Assembly (NCBI GenBank): GCA_004295085.1
Contig: SHNF01000002.1
Location: forward strand, 186,001 to 250,000
Length of the DNA stretch: 64,000 nucleotides
Origin: Planctomycetota bacterium
GTDB taxonomy: Bacteria > Planctomycetota > UBA1135
Reading direction: 5' to 3'
Shown here: positions 10,077 to 20,703 of the stretch, one piece after another
Position numbering within the stretch: the stretch's first letter is position 1
Layout of the letters: every line of letters starts with the position of its first letter
Made by a program: the position numbers and the translations under genes
Notes under the pieces: generated by a model
Told to the model about the DNA's origin: nothing
Seen by the model: only the letters and a program-made list of their open reading frames with translations
Database searches by the model: none

Positions 10077-12696
10077 AGCGAGGCGTGACCGCGCCGGCCC
10101 CGAGGTCGAGCTCGACCGGTCTTCCCTCCTCCAGCACGAGTGCGTGCTCGACCACCCGACCGTCCACATCGTAGACCTTCAGCTCGTATTCCCCGGCCGG
10201 CAAGCCGCGAACCACGGACTCGAAATCCGGGTTTCCAGCGACCAGGACCTGCTCCAGCTCGAGTCGGAAGGACCAGGGCGCTGCCCTCAGGGCCTCCGGG
10301 ACCACCAGCACGGCCTCGCGCCGGACCTGCAGCCAATCCCCCGCCGGAGGATGCAGGCGCAGCTCCGTCGCGGACGGGTGCAGCATCACGGAATCGGCCG
10401 GGGCCACTACTAGCCGCGGGCACACCGCCCAGGCCTGGAGCTGGCGCCCCTTCTCCAGCACCCGCCGGGGATCGCCACCCATCCGGGGCGCTTCCTCGTA
10501 GATGCGCGTCGCCACCAGCCAGCCAGGCTGGGTGGACGAGGTCTTTAGCACGAAGTCTCCGGACGGATCCACCGGCGCACTGGCCCGACCATCGGAGTCC
10601 GGACCGATGAAGGTCACGGACCAGCCGGCCTCAGGGCCAGGCAGCATCAGCCGCCCGCGGATGGCTTGAAGCGGCGCCATCCGCAGCCGCAGGTCGCGCC
10701 GTTCTCCCGGCGCCAGCTCCAGCTCCTCGCGAGCCCGGCTTGCATAAAGCGCTCCGCGTTGCTCGCCGTCGTCGTAGGACACCTCCCCCTGCGGCCACAG
10801 CGCTTCCACGGTACAAGGGCCCGTGTCGAGGTCCGTGAGACAGAATCGTCCCTCCGCGTCGGTTTCGGTCTCGACGGAGGCCCGATGCATTCCGGGCGCA
10901 CCAGGATCCGCGTCTCTCAGCGTCCAGCGGACCTTCATGCACGGAGCCGGCTTTCCTTCCTCATCCACGACCGTGCCGGACAGCATGGGCGCCGGCTCGA
11001 GACGCAGCAACAGAAAGGCATCGGGAAGGATCTCGGCCAGGCGCTCCGGAGGCAGGCGCAGCGGTGCGAAGCCGGCACGCTCCACGCGGAACGCCAGCAG
11101 CCTTTCCTCGGCGGGCAGCGCCATCTCGAAGCGTCCTTCGACGTCAGAAACCGCTTGACGCTCGTTCCACGTGTGGTAGCGGGATTCGGATTCCCCGCTG
11201 ACCAACACGATGGCCGCCCCAGCGACCGCCTGCGTCGGGTTGCCGGTTTCGACCACCTGGCCGCGCAGGAACGCATCCGCGGTCAGCACGATCGCCAGGT
11301 CGGAAATCAGCCGGCCGCTGGGAGGACCCGCAACGGCGACCTGGCCGCCGACACCGTCCGGCGTCCGGACGTCGATCCTCCAGCTCTCGACGCCTTCCAC
11401 GCTGCGCGGGTTGGACGTCATCCATCCTTCGGGACGGGGATACAAGCTGACGTCCGGAATGAGGAATCGGCCAGAATCACAGGCAACGGGCGCCCCGGAC
11501 TCGAAACCCGTCGGAACTGACAGCACACGAACCCGCGTTCCTTCCGGCAGCGCCTTGCCGTCCGCGCGCACGGCGCGGCCGGAAAAGGCCATCGTCTCCC
11601 GATCGAGGCGCTCCAACTTCTCGATCCACAACACCGGATCGCGGCGCAGCGACGCCACGTTGCGCTCCTCGGATGTCCAGAGCGACTTGCGGCCATAGCG
11701 TGCGCGCAGGACCAGGTCATCGGGAACGGAAGGCAAGATGCCGCACTGGCCTTGCTCGGTCTCGCTGAAGCCCTGCCAATCCGGATGATCGGCCGTCCGC
11801 TGCTCCAGCCAGGAGCCGACCGCCGGCAGGCCGGTCTCGCGCCAGAGGACCTGCAAGTGGAGCAGTCCCGCCGCGGGCGCTGCGCGGCGGCTGGCTTCGC
11901 CTCCGGGAGCTGAGCCGCTGTCGCGGAGCTGCCGTGCAGCTCCGGGGAAGGTCATTGCAGCCGAAGGTGCATCGAGTGCTGCCGCAGCCGAGGAGGCGGC
12001 TTCTTCCTGCGGCGCGTTCATGACCAAGCGCGAGACTCCGTACGCGCCTGCGAGCGTGGCGGCGATCCCCAGACTGGCGGCAACTTTGGCGGCGGTGCTC
12101 ATGGTGATGATCGGTACCGTGACCGATCCCGCGACCGCGGCTGCTGTTGCGAGCTTTGCGCCTGGCAGCGCAGCCAGGCACAGCGCGCGCCAGCGGCCGC
12201 CGTGCTCGGCCTCCAAACGCCTGCGCAGCAGCTCCAGGCCGCGCGACAGATGACTGCGCACCGTTCCCGGCGCCAGGCCGAGCTGGCGCGCGATCGCCGC
12301 CGGCTCGACGCCGTCGAAGTAGCGCTGCAGCAGGACGCTCCGGTACGGGTCCGGGAGCGCGAGCACGGCCTGCATCACCTGCTGGTGCGCCTCGGCGCGC
12401 TGCAGCGACTCGGCCGGTGTCGGCGGATCTTCCGGAAGCGGCGGTGATGCCTCGCGGCGGGCGCGACGTTTCTCCGAACGCCGGCCGCGCAAGGAGAAGT
12501 TGCGCGCCACCTTGCCCAGCCAGCAGCGCAGGGCTTCCGGCCGCCGCGGCCCGTCCTCCAGCGCCGCAACCCAGGTCTGCTGGACCGCGTCTTCGGCGTC
12601 CTCGGGGCGCGCGAGCAGGCGGCGCGCGATGGCCGCAACCCATTCCGAATGGGCGAGCAAGTCCTCCGGCGATGGACGGATCCGCGGCTCCGGCAT
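10075..12696 (-). CDS. Membrane-anchored ECF sigma factor with carboxypeptidase-regulatory-like C-terminal region
   Basis: The protein (873 aa) begins as an ECF sigma-70 factor. Region 2 (about 12-80) contains AEDAVQQTWVAAL, and region 4 (about 105-162) contains LPDPYRSVLLQRYFDG and the helix-turn-helix IARQLGLAPGTVRSHLSRG. Hydrophobic stretches at about 178-222 look like a membrane anchor. The remaining 640 residues are beta-rich repeats of the carboxypeptidase-regulatory / Ig-like kind (for example FSGRAVRADGKALPEG and LSGTVVDEEGKPAP). If the anchor is real, the sigma domain is cytoplasmic and the repeats extracytoplasmic. Two similar genes follow at 16122 and 20704. The ATG at 12696 suits the sigma-2 start. 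The anti-sigma partner, targets and signal are unknown. Confidence 0.83.
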   Translation of the reverse strand: MPEPRIRPSPEDLLAHSEWVAAIARRLLARPEDAEDAVQQTWVAALEDGPRRPEALRCWLGKVARNFSLRGRRSEKRRARREASPPLPEDPPTPAESLQRAEAHQQVMQAVLALPDPYRSVLLQRYFDGVEPAAIARQLGLAPGTVRSHLSRGLELLRRRLEAEHGGRWRALCLAALPGAKLATAAAVAGSVTVPIITMSTAAKVAASLGIAATLAGAYGVSRLVMNAPQEEAASSAAAALDAPSAAMTFPGAARQLRDSGSAPGGEASRRAAPAAGLLHLQVLWRETGLPAVGSWLEQRTADHPDWQGFSETEQGQCGILPSVPDDLVLRARYGRKSLWTSEERNVASLRRDPVLWIEKLERLDRETMAFSGRAVRADGKALPEGTRVRVLSVPTGFESGAPVACDSGRFLIPDVSLYPRPEGWMTSNPRSVEGVESWRIDVRTPDGVGGQVAVAGPPSGRLISDLAIVLTADAFLRGQVVETGNPTQAVAGAAIVLVSGESESRYHTWNERQAVSDVEGRFEMALPAEERLLAFRVERAGFAPLRLPPERLAEILPDAFLLLRLEPAPMLSGTVVDEEGKPAPCMKVRWTLRDADPGAPGMHRASVETETDAEGRFCLTDLDTGPCTVEALWPQGEVSYDDGEQRGALYASRAREELELAPGERRDLRLRMAPLQAIRGRLMLPGPEAGWSVTFIGPDSDGRASAPVDPSGDFVLKTSSTQPGWLVATRIYEEAPRMGGDPRRVLEKGRQLQAWAVCPRLVVAPADSVMLHPSATELRLHPPAGDWLQVRREAVLVVPEALRAAPWSFRLELEQVLVAGNPDFESVVRGLPAGEYELKVYDVDGRVVEHALVLEEGRPVELDLGAGAVTPR

Positions 12697-12753
12697 GAGG
12701 CCTCAGTATCCAGGGATCCCGCCGGCGCGACCGCGTTGCAGGATCCACCCCCA

Positions 12754-12937
12754 ATACTGGCCCCCTTCAGTGGGCCAGCCACGATCAATCTCGTTCGGAA
12801 GCAACGCCAGAAACGTAACTTATGGTTTGCAAATCCGTAACAATGCTCGTGCAGCCGTCCCTGGGTCGGAATTCCTCCATAACCCTTGATCTGGGCAGTG
12901 TTTGCAACCGCCGCGACCCACCAAAGGGGGCCAGTAT
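12754..12937. repeat. MITE-like element, copy 1 (terminal inverted repeats)
   Basis: The left end at 12754-12777 begins ATACTGGCCCCCTT. The right end at 12915-12937 is its inverted copy, ending AAGGGGGCCAGTAT. The ~184-bp element fills the gap between the sigma gene and the FG-GAP gene, with its right end 2 nt from the latter's stop codon. The interior codes for nothing recognisable and differs from that of copy 2 at 39373-39559. Confidence 0.6.
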
Positions 12938-12939
12938 CG

Positions 12940-14505
12940 TCAGAACGTGTGCGCGACCCGGTTGCTGACCGAACATGCGGACGGGACCGCGGCCTGGAGG
13001 TAGGCGGTACGCCCGCTCATGCCGGCCGGCACCATCCCGGCCACCGTGCCGTTGCCCGACGCGTCGGCGTTCACCGCGGCGGCGACCTGCGCCGGGCTGA
13101 TGCCGAGAGTGATGCCGGGGCAGCCGGGCACGACCGTCGCGCCCGCGCTCAGCCCGTAGACCACGAACACGCGCTGCAAGGGCGGCGCGCCCGAGAACGC
13201 CACCGTGTTGACCACGCCGGCCAGCCCGGGCACCGGATCTTCCAGCGTGGGCCCGGCAGGTGAGTACAGGAAGGCCCGTCCGCCGCCGGGTGCGACGCTG
13301 GCGTCCGCGGGCGAGCCCGCCAGGAACTCCGCCAGGCCGTCCTGGTCCAGGTCGCCGGCGCCGTCAATCGCGCTACCGAACAGGCCGCCCGGATTCCCGG
13401 CCACGAAGTCGTAGAGCGGCGCGCCGGTGGCGCCGGAGAAGATGCGGGCGTAGCCGCGTGCGCTGGCATCCGCAGGCGCGCCGGCGGCGATGTCGGGCAC
13501 GGCGTCGCCGTCGAAGTCACCGGGGCTGGCGACCGTGCTGCCGAAGGCGTCGAGTGGGGCATCTCCCTCGAGGACGTGCAACACGCTGCCGGTGCCGGAG
13601 AACACGTAAGCGGCGCCCGAGCTGGGTCCGTTCGGGCCGGCGCCCGGTGCCCCCACCACGAAATCGGCCAGCCCGTCCCCGGTGATGTCGCCCAGGCCAG
13701 CCACGCTGGCGCCGAAGCGCTCGCCGGCGGCGGGTCCGTTGAGCCTGGCGAGCAGCACGCCGGTGGTGCCGGCGAAGATGTAGACGCGGCCGGAGTCGCT
13801 GCCGCCGCTGTCGTTGAGCGGAGCGCCGATCAGCAGCTCCGCGAGGCCGTCGCCGCTGAGGTCGCCGGCGTTGGCGATGGAGCTGCCGAAGGCCTCGAGC
13901 GGCGCGTCGCCGAGAAAGGTGAGCAGCACCGCGCCGGTGCGCCCGCTCAGGCAGTAGGCGTAGCCGCCGTTGTTGGCGCCGCCCTGGATCGCGCCGACCG
14001 CGAACTCGTCGCCGCCGTCTCCGTTGACGTCGGCGAAGGCCGCCATGGCCCAGCCGAGCTGGTCGGACGCGGCCGCTCCGCCGCTGGCACGCAGCAGGGC
14101 GCCGGTCAGGCCGGAGTACAGGTACACGGCGCCGGCATCCAGCGCGCCGCGGTCCTCGTACGGGGCGCCGACGACGAAATCCGTGTGGCCGTCGCCGTCG
14201 GCGTCGCCCGCGCGCGCCACGGACAAGCCGAATCCATCCAGGACGGCTTGACCCTGCACGGTGTAGAGGACGGCGCCGCCGGTTCCTGAGTAGACGGTGG
14301 CGTAGCCGGCTCCGGCGCTGCCCTGCGGCGCGCCCACGATGTAATCCAGTCGGCCATCCGCGTTGACGTCGCCAAGCCCGGCGACGGCTGAGCCCAGGCC
14401 ATCGCCGGCGGCGCCGGACCAGGCGCGCAGCAGCGTCTGCGCAGGGCCCGGCGGCACGGCAGCGGCGGCGAGGCCGGCGGTGACGAGCAGGGAGAGAGAG
14501 CGCAT
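12940..14505 (-). CDS. Secreted FG-GAP repeat protein
   Basis: The 521-aa product has a signal peptide (MRSLSLLVTAGLAAAAVPPG). About seven FG-GAP/integrin-alpha blades follow, of the form FGSSIANAGDLSGDGLAELLIGAP, each with a calcium-binding-like DxNxDG or DxDGDG loop. These proteins fold as beta-propellers and usually serve in adhesion or as surface scaffolds. The last ~100 residues are a separate tail ending ACSVSNRVAHTF, shared with the next gene and with the HAF protein. It sits 7 nt downstream of the next FG-GAP gene and is probably co-transcribed with it. The stop abuts a MITE-like element. Confidence 0.87.
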   Translation of the reverse strand: MRSLSLLVTAGLAAAAVPPGPAQTLLRAWSGAAGDGLGSAVAGLGDVNADGRLDYIVGAPQGSAGAGYATVYSGTGGAVLYTVQGQAVLDGFGLSVARAGDADGDGHTDFVVGAPYEDRGALDAGAVYLYSGLTGALLRASGGAAASDQLGWAMAAFADVNGDGGDEFAVGAIQGGANNGGYAYCLSGRTGAVLLTFLGDAPLEAFGSSIANAGDLSGDGLAELLIGAPLNDSGGSDSGRVYIFAGTTGVLLARLNGPAAGERFGASVAGLGDITGDGLADFVVGAPGAGPNGPSSGAAYVFSGTGSVLHVLEGDAPLDAFGSTVASPGDFDGDAVPDIAAGAPADASARGYARIFSGATGAPLYDFVAGNPGGLFGSAIDGAGDLDQDGLAEFLAGSPADASVAPGGGRAFLYSPAGPTLEDPVPGLAGVVNTVAFSGAPPLQRVFVVYGLSAGATVVPGCPGITLGISPAQVAAAVNADASGNGTVAGMVPAGMSGRTAYLQAAVPSACSVSNRVAHTF

Positions 14506-14512
14506 GGCACGT

Positions 14513-16102
14513 TCAGAAGTTGTGTGCGACCCGGTTGCTGACCGCGCAGTTGGAGGGCGTCACGGCCTGCATGTAGATCAGGCGGCCGGCCTGGCTCGCG
14601 GGCACAAAGCCGCTGAAGCTGGCGTCGCCGGCCGCGTTGGCGAAGGCAGTGCCCGCCAGGCGGGCGGAAGCGATGCCGACGCCCATGCCGATGCAGGGGG
14701 GCACGGCGGTGTAGCCCTGGCCGAAGCCGAAGCTGAAGTACACGCGCGCCAGCGGCGGCGCTACGGCCACGTCCAGCGTGTTGATCATGCCGGCCAGGCC
14801 GGGCGAGGGATCGGAGAGCTTGAGGCCGGTGAGCGAGTACACGAAGGCGCTGCCGGCACCGGGAGCGGCGCGGTTGGAGCCGGCCGCGCCGACGAGGAAG
14901 TCGTTGCGGCCGTCGCCGTTGACGTCGCCGGCTCCCGCCAGCGCGCCGCCGAAGCCGCCAGCCACGCCGGTCCCGCGAAACTCGGCCAGCAGGCTGCCGT
15001 AGAGGCCCGCGTACAGCTTCACGTAACCGCTGCCGGTGGCCAGGTCGAACAAGGCGCCGGCGAGCAGGTCCGGATTGCCGTCGAAGTCCAGGTCGCCGGG
15101 AGCGGCCAGCGCCGCGCCGAAGTTGTGGAAGTCGCCCTCGCCGGGCCAGTCCACGAACACGCCGCCATTCAGCTCGAACAGGCGCACGCTGCCGCTGAAC
15201 AGGCCGGCCGAGCTGGCGCCGGGCACGCCCACGGCCAGCTCCGGGCGCCCGTCGCCGTTCCAGTCGCCGATGTCGCCGGCCACGGCGGTGCCGAGCCGCT
15301 CGTCCGCGGCCGCGCCGTGGATCGACAACAGCAAGGGGCCGGCGCCCGAGAACAGGTAAGCGCTGCCAGAGTCGGCGCCGTTCACGTCCGAGAACTGCGC
15401 GCCGATCAGGAAGTCCGGCATGCCGTCCAGGTTCACGTCGCCAGGCGAGGTGACGGCCGCGCCGAAGGCGCTGGCCGCGTGCAGGCCATTGAAGGTGCGC
15501 AGCAGCGCGCCGTTGGCGCCCGAGAGCAGGTACACGGCGCCGAACGCCGTGGGCGTCCCACCCGGCTCGCCGACCGCGAGGTCGGCTACACCGTCGCCGT
15601 TGCTGTCCGGAACCCGCGCCAACGCGGCGCCGAGCTGGCCCGCGATGAGGGAGCCGAACACGCTGTAGAGGACCGCGCCGCTGCCCCCGGCGAAGACCGT
15701 GACCGCGCCGCCGTCCGCGACGCCGCGGTCGTCATACGGTGCGCCGACGGCGACGTCCGCGAGACCGTCGCCGTTCACGTCACCGAGTCCGGCCACGGCG
15801 CTGCCGAAGCCGTCCACGGAAGCGACGCCCTGGAGCATGCCGAGCACGCTGCCGTCCGGACCGGAGTACAGCATCAAGTAGCCGGCCGGCGCGTTCACGG
15901 AAGGAGCGCCGGCCATGAAATCGCCGGCGCCATCGCCGTTCACGTCGCCGGCGGCGCCCACCGCCTGGCCCAGGGCGTCGTTCGCAGCCAGGCCGTCCGG
16001 CGCGTGCAGGAGACTGTGCTGTGCCGGCAGAGGCGCCGCCAGACCAGCGGCGGGGAGGAGGAACAGGAGCGCGCTGCGCATGGACGTCCGGGGTCGCGAC
16101 AT
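14513..16102 (-). CDS. Secreted FG-GAP repeat protein (tandem paralogue)
   Basis: The product (529 aa) is a paralogue of the protein at 12940. It has a signal peptide ([21 protein letters not shown]), seven FG-GAP blades with DVNGDG loops, and the same tail, ending [12 protein letters not shown]. The start is the ATG at 16102 or, equally good, the in-frame ATG at 16081 that begins the signal peptide directly. It lies 20 nt downstream of a membrane-anchored sigma factor gene and 7 nt upstream of its paralogue. The three probably form one operon, which hints that the sigma factor and the surface proteins act together; that link is inference. Confidence 0.87.
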
Positions 16103-16121
16103 CCATGGTACGCTCGGGAGA

Positions 16122-18809
16122 TCAGCGCGGCGCGCCGGCCAGGGCGTCCACGTCCAGCAGCAGCGGGCCCGCCGCCGGAACGCGTACCGTCTCCTCGGAC
16201 AGGAGACCGTGACGGTCGTAGATGCGCAGCACGTAGGCGCCGGCCGGCAGGCCGCGCAGGCGCCATTCTCGCGCCAGCGCGCCGCTGCGGAACTCCAGGG
16301 ACTCGCGCCGCAGCGCGTCCCACTGCGGGCCGGAGCCTTCCGGCAGCAGCAGCGCGCGCAGCGGACGTCCGTCGCGACGCAGCCCGCGAAGGCTCACCAC
16401 GACCGAGTTGCTCGGTGACTCGAGCTGGACGTCCGGCGCCGGTGACGTCACTGCGTCCGACCACGCGAAATCGCGCTCGGCGCGCTCCTGGCTCTCGTCC
16501 TGCCGCCAGTCCCATTCCGGAGCGGGCGGGAACGGCTCGCTCGCCGGCGTGGACGCCTGTACGAACAAACCCGAGAACACCTGCGCCTGCAGGGGCGGGT
16601 CGCCCGCGCCCCAGGCGCCAGCCTCGCCCACCGCCGCTTCCAGACCCAAGGACAGCGTCGCCGCGCCGTCCGGCACGGCCACGGTTCGGGCCCTCAGCGC
16701 CCCTCCCCATGCGACTTCGGCGCCGTCCGCCGAGATGGCCGCCGCCTGCAGCGGCTCCTCACTCACCAGCAACGAGTCCTCGGTCTCGAGGTACGCCTGG
16801 CGGAACGAATCGCCGAAGGACAAGACGACGCCGGTGGACCAGCGCTGCTGCGGCGCGCGCCGGGCGAACAGCGTGCCGGACGCGCCTGCCGGCGCCGCGA
16901 TCTCGAAGCTGCCGTCGGCGGCCACGGGCGCGGAGGCCTGCTCGCGCCCGTGCGCGTCCACCAGGGCCACCAGCCAGTCTTCCGGGTCCGTGGCGCCGGC
17001 CGGCAGGCGCCCGGCGATGGACTGCGGCGGCGGCAGGGTCAGGGTCACGAACTGATGCCCGCCGTCGGCCAGGAACAGCTCCTGGCTGGCGCCCGCGCCG
17101 GCGGCACGGCTGAGGAGACGCGCTCCCTCGCCCGCGGCCTGCACCTCGCGCAGCACCGCGACCGTCCCCGGTCCGGCGCTCACCTGGTCCATGCGGAAGC
17201 GGCCGTCCGGGCCGGTGCTGGCCCGGCGCGAGTTGGCGTGCAGCAGGACTTCGTCCTGGCGCGGGCCGGCGCGCCACTCCACCGGCGTTCCCTCACCGGT
17301 GGGCGTTCCATCCGGCCCGAGCACCAGCCCCTCCAGCGTCGCGCCTGCGGACAGGGCCAGCAGCAGGAAGTCACCCGGCTCGAGCGCCGCCACGCGCTCC
17401 GGGGCCAGCACCAGGCGGGCGCAGTCCTCGGCGCTCACCACCAGGGCCGCGGGCGTGTGCCCCGGGCGCAAGGCCATATGGAAGCCGCCATCATCGCGCG
17501 TGTACGCCTCCAGGCGCTGGGGCGCCGAAGCAGCGTCCGGCCGGGTCCAGAATTCCACGAAGGCGCCCGGATGCGGCTCCTGGGAGCCGCCGCGCAGCAC
17601 GCGGCCGCTGAAGTAAGGCACGGGCTCCAGGAGCACGCTGCCATCGCTCCACTCGCTCTCGAAGTCTCTATGCACGAAGTCCAGCCGCCCTTCCACGCCG
17701 TCGGGCGTGCGCGCGAGCAGGCTCCACTCGGTGAACGGCGAGCCGTCCGGCCGGAAGCAGTTCGCGCGATGCACGGAGATCCAGAAGCTGCCGGACCCGG
17801 CGTCGGCGTCCACGCTCTCCAGCTCGAGCCCGGAGTCGACCTCGTCCCAGGCGGTGAGCCGCACCTCCGTGCCCTGCGGCACCGGGCGACCGTCGGAGTA
17901 CAGGACCCGACCCGTGAACACAGCCTGCGGCTCCGCTGCCACGTCCTCCAGGAGTTCTCCCACCTGCGCAGCGTCGCCGCTGCGCCGCGCCGGAGCACGC
18001 CTGCGCGCCGCGTCCAGGGGCGAGGCGGCCTCCTGCGCCGCCGCTTCCGGGATGGCCGCGGCTGGCGCCATGGCGGCCGCCGGCGCCAGCGCTTCCTGCT
18101 GCCGCGCCGCGGTCTCCTCAGGCGCCGGCTCCGGCCACAAGAACACCGCGCCCACGGCCAGGGCGGCAGCGGATACGGCGAGCGTCAGCTTGGCACCCAC
18201 GATGCTCTCCCCCACTTGCGGCAACATGTTCGCGAGCCCGCCCAGGCCCGCCGGCGCGGCCAGGAGCCGGCACGACTCCCTCCAGTCCGGCCCGTGGTCG
18301 GAGGCCAGGCGCTTGCGCAGCATCTCCAGGCCGCGGCGCAGCTGGGTGCGCACGGCGTCGTCGCTGGAGCGGAGCTGGCGGGCGATGCGCCGCGGCGGCA
18401 GCTCCTCGAAGTAGCGCAGCAGCACGACGCTGCGGTAAGGCTCCGGCAGGGCCATCACAGCGTCCACAACGCGCTGCAGCGCCTCGCCGCGAGCGATGAC
18501 GTCGGCCGCGGAGGGTTGCGCCTCCGGCGCCGCCGCCAGGCGCTCGCGCCGTGCCCGCCGCGCCTGCGCTGTGCGCTCGTTCCAGGACTTGCGCCGCACC
18601 ACCGCAGCCAGCCAGCCGCCCAGGGCGCCCGGCCGGCGCGGACCGCCCTCCAGGGCACTCACCAGCGCTTGCTGGGCCACATCCTCCGCGCGCGCCTCGT
18701 CCGCCAGCAGGCGGCGCGCCAGGGAGCGCACCCAGCCGGCGTGCGCCAGCAGCTCTTGCGGCTCCAGGTTGCGGGCGGCCTCGTCCACGGTTCCATCATG
18801 ACAGACCAC
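16122..18809 (-). CDS. Membrane-anchored ECF sigma factor with carboxypeptidase-regulatory-like C-terminal region
   Basis: This is the second member of the giant sigma family (895 aa). Region 2 spans about 20-92 ([15 protein letters not shown]) and region 4 about 113-170 ([16 protein letters not shown], then an HTH with [15 protein letters not shown]). A clear transmembrane segment is at about 207-225 ([19 protein letters not shown]). It is followed by an Ala/Pro/Glu-rich linker and a ~600-residue beta-rich region with [16 protein letters not shown] and [16 protein letters not shown] repeats. No ATG is in frame near the N-terminus; GTG at 18809 or 18788 must serve. The upstream thioesterase is 31 nt away and two FG-GAP genes follow. 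Confidence 0.83.
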
Positions 18810-18840
18810 GCCCGCGCCCGATTGTGGCGCGATTCCGGGG

Positions 18841-19275
18841 CTACAGCCCCTCGAAACGCGCGATTGCGTCCCGGAACTCGGGCTCCATGGGCTTCTTGCC
18901 GCGGCGCGCGTTGTCCCAGGCCACGCCCAGGGCCTCCGCCTCGCACAAGACCGCGCCGCCGGCCCCGTCCCGGATGCGGTAGGCCTGCGAGAAGGAGGAG
19001 TTGCCCAGGTGCGTGGTCCCCAGCTCCATCTCCATCTCCATGCCGCCCCTCCCAGGCCCCAGGAAGCGGGCGTTGCACTGCGCCATCACGAAGGAGAAGC
19101 GCCCCCCCTCCTCCATCAAGCCCAGCCGCGTGAAGTACGCCAGACGTCCCTCCTCCATCAGCGTCAGGTACACCGCGTTGTTGAGCATGCTCTGGTTGTC
19201 CTCGTCGGACCAGCGGGTGCGCAAGAGCACGCGGAAGCGCAGCTTCTCGGAGGCGGGGACCTGCGGCGGCATCAT
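18841..19275 (-). CDS. Hotdog-fold acyl-CoA thioesterase (4HBT family)
   Basis: The 144-aa product matches single-hotdog thioesterases in length. It contains TRWSDEDNQSMLNNAVYLTL, equivalent to the family's catalytic (Y/W)SDxDxxxHxNNxxY segment, although the usual His is replaced by Met in this copy. The central helix and the GTTHLGNSSFSQAYRI strand fit the fold. The substrate is unknown. ATG codons at 19275 and 19272 are both possible; a TAACCT box 6 nt upstream fits the leaderless-promoter pattern seen elsewhere here. Confidence 0.78.
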   Translation of the reverse strand: MMPPQVPASEKLRFRVLLRTRWSDEDNQSMLNNAVYLTLMEEGRLAYFTRLGLMEEGGRFSFVMAQCNARFLGPGRGGMEMEMELGTTHLGNSSFSQAYRIRDGAGGAVLCEAEALGVAWDNARRGKKPMEPEFRDAIARFEGL

Positions 19276-19312
19276 CCAGGTAGGTTAGGCCGGCGCGCGC
19301 GGCCCCTCCGCG

Positions 19313-19338
19313 CAGTCCCGGAAGGGTGGCTACGACCC
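19313..19338. repeat. REP-like 3'-end repeat, copy 3 (inverted)
   Basis: Read on the minus strand this is GGGTCGTAGCCACCCTT followed by CCGGGA, nearly identical to copy 1. It lies 10 nt from the stop codon of the HAF-repeat gene and in front of the thioesterase start. Confidence 0.5.
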
Positions 19339-19347
19339 CGGGCGATG

Positions 19348-20651
19348 TCAGCGCCAGCGCAGGCTGAGAACGTTGCTCACGGTGCAGGACGCCGGCTCCA
19401 GCGCCTGTGCGTGCAGCATTCTCCCTGCCAGCGCCGCCGGCACGTGCAGCGCGCGCGTGAGTCCGCCCGCGGCATCGCTGCGGCCGTGGGCCACGACCAC
19501 GGGATCGCTCAGATGGAAGTGCAACGCTGGGCAGCCCGGCACGGCCTCGGTTCCCGAGCGCTGCGCCAGCCACAGCTCCAGGCGCGTGTTCGGCGTGGCG
19601 CCGCCGATCGCGACTTCCGCCGTCGCGCCCGCGAATCCAGAGCCTGGATTCAACGCCAGAAGCAAGCCATCCGGTGTCATCAGCCAGGCGCGATCCGCGC
19701 CGAGGTAGCTGCCGTAGCCGGCGATCATCCCGGCGTCGTTGACCGCCTGCGCCTCGCGCAACTCCCAACCGGAACCGGGAGGCAGCAGCGCATTGAGGTC
19801 GACCGCGGCGCTCGCGTCGAAGCGCACCGCGCAACGCCGGCCGCCGCTGCCGGCGGAATAGCCCACGATCACGCCGGCATCGTTGATGGCGAAGGCTGCG
19901 CTGTCGTCACCGAGGCCCGGCAGGACCGACAACACGCCATCCTCCCAGCGCGTGGCGAAGCGGCCGCCGGCGCCGTCCTTGGAGTATCCGACCGCGACGC
20001 CGCCCTCGTTGATCGCGAGAGCCGCCGCGATGCCGTTCTGGATCTGCGGCAATTGCGCCATGGCTCCGTCCTGCCACAGAAAGGCGCGCAGTTTCTGGCC
20101 GGCGTCTTTCGCCTCGCCGACGACCTGCCCGCGCTCGTTGATGTCATAAGCGTAGGAATCGGCGCCGCCGAGGGTGCCGAGGTCGATCCAGGCGCCGCCG
20201 ATCCACAGGCAGGCGTGCCGCTCCCAGGTCGGCTGCCCGTACGGCAGTCCGCGGTGCCGGCCACCACGCCGGCGTCGTTGATCGCGTAGGCGCGGCCCAT
20301 GCGCCCGCTCGGCGAAGGCAGCGGCGCCAGCACGCCATTCTCCCACAGCACCGCGCTGTACGTTAAGCCGGGCGCCTGGGAATAGCCGACCACCTGGCCC
20401 GAGTTGTTCAGGGCGTCGGCCCAGGCGGAAACGCCCCACAAGACCCCGAGGTCGCGCGCGCTGCCGCCGGTCCACAGCAGCGGCCGCCAGTTCAGGTTGA
20501 AGCCGCGCAGGCGCTGGTCGTAGCCGGCGGCTTGCCCGGCGTCGTTGAGCGCCACGGCGTAGTTCGGGTAGCCGGCGAGCTGGCCGAGGGCTTCGATCTC
20601 GTAGCCCTGCGGGGCGAGGAACAGCGCCAACGGGGGAAGGAAGGACCACAT
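19348..20651 (-). pseudogene. Extracellular HAF-repeat protein, frameshifted
   Basis: The reading frame from the ATG at 20651 gives a signal-like N-terminus (MWSFLPPLALFLAPQ) and HAF repeats such as VALNDAGQAAGY, ALNNSGQVVGYSQ and AINDAGVVAGTA. At about 20241-20256 the repeat pattern jumps to another frame. It then continues with LPYGQPTWERHACLWIGG, YDINERGQVVGEA and further repeats to the stop at 19348. The joined protein would be about 433 aa and ends SCTVSNVLSLRWR, the tail type of the nearby FG-GAP proteins. One missing or extra base explains the break. It may be a true mutation or a sequencing error. Confidence 0.8.
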
Positions 20652-20703
20652 CGCAGATTCAGATTATCGCGCAGGCGCACGCGCAAGCGCAGGTGCGTCG
20701 GCC

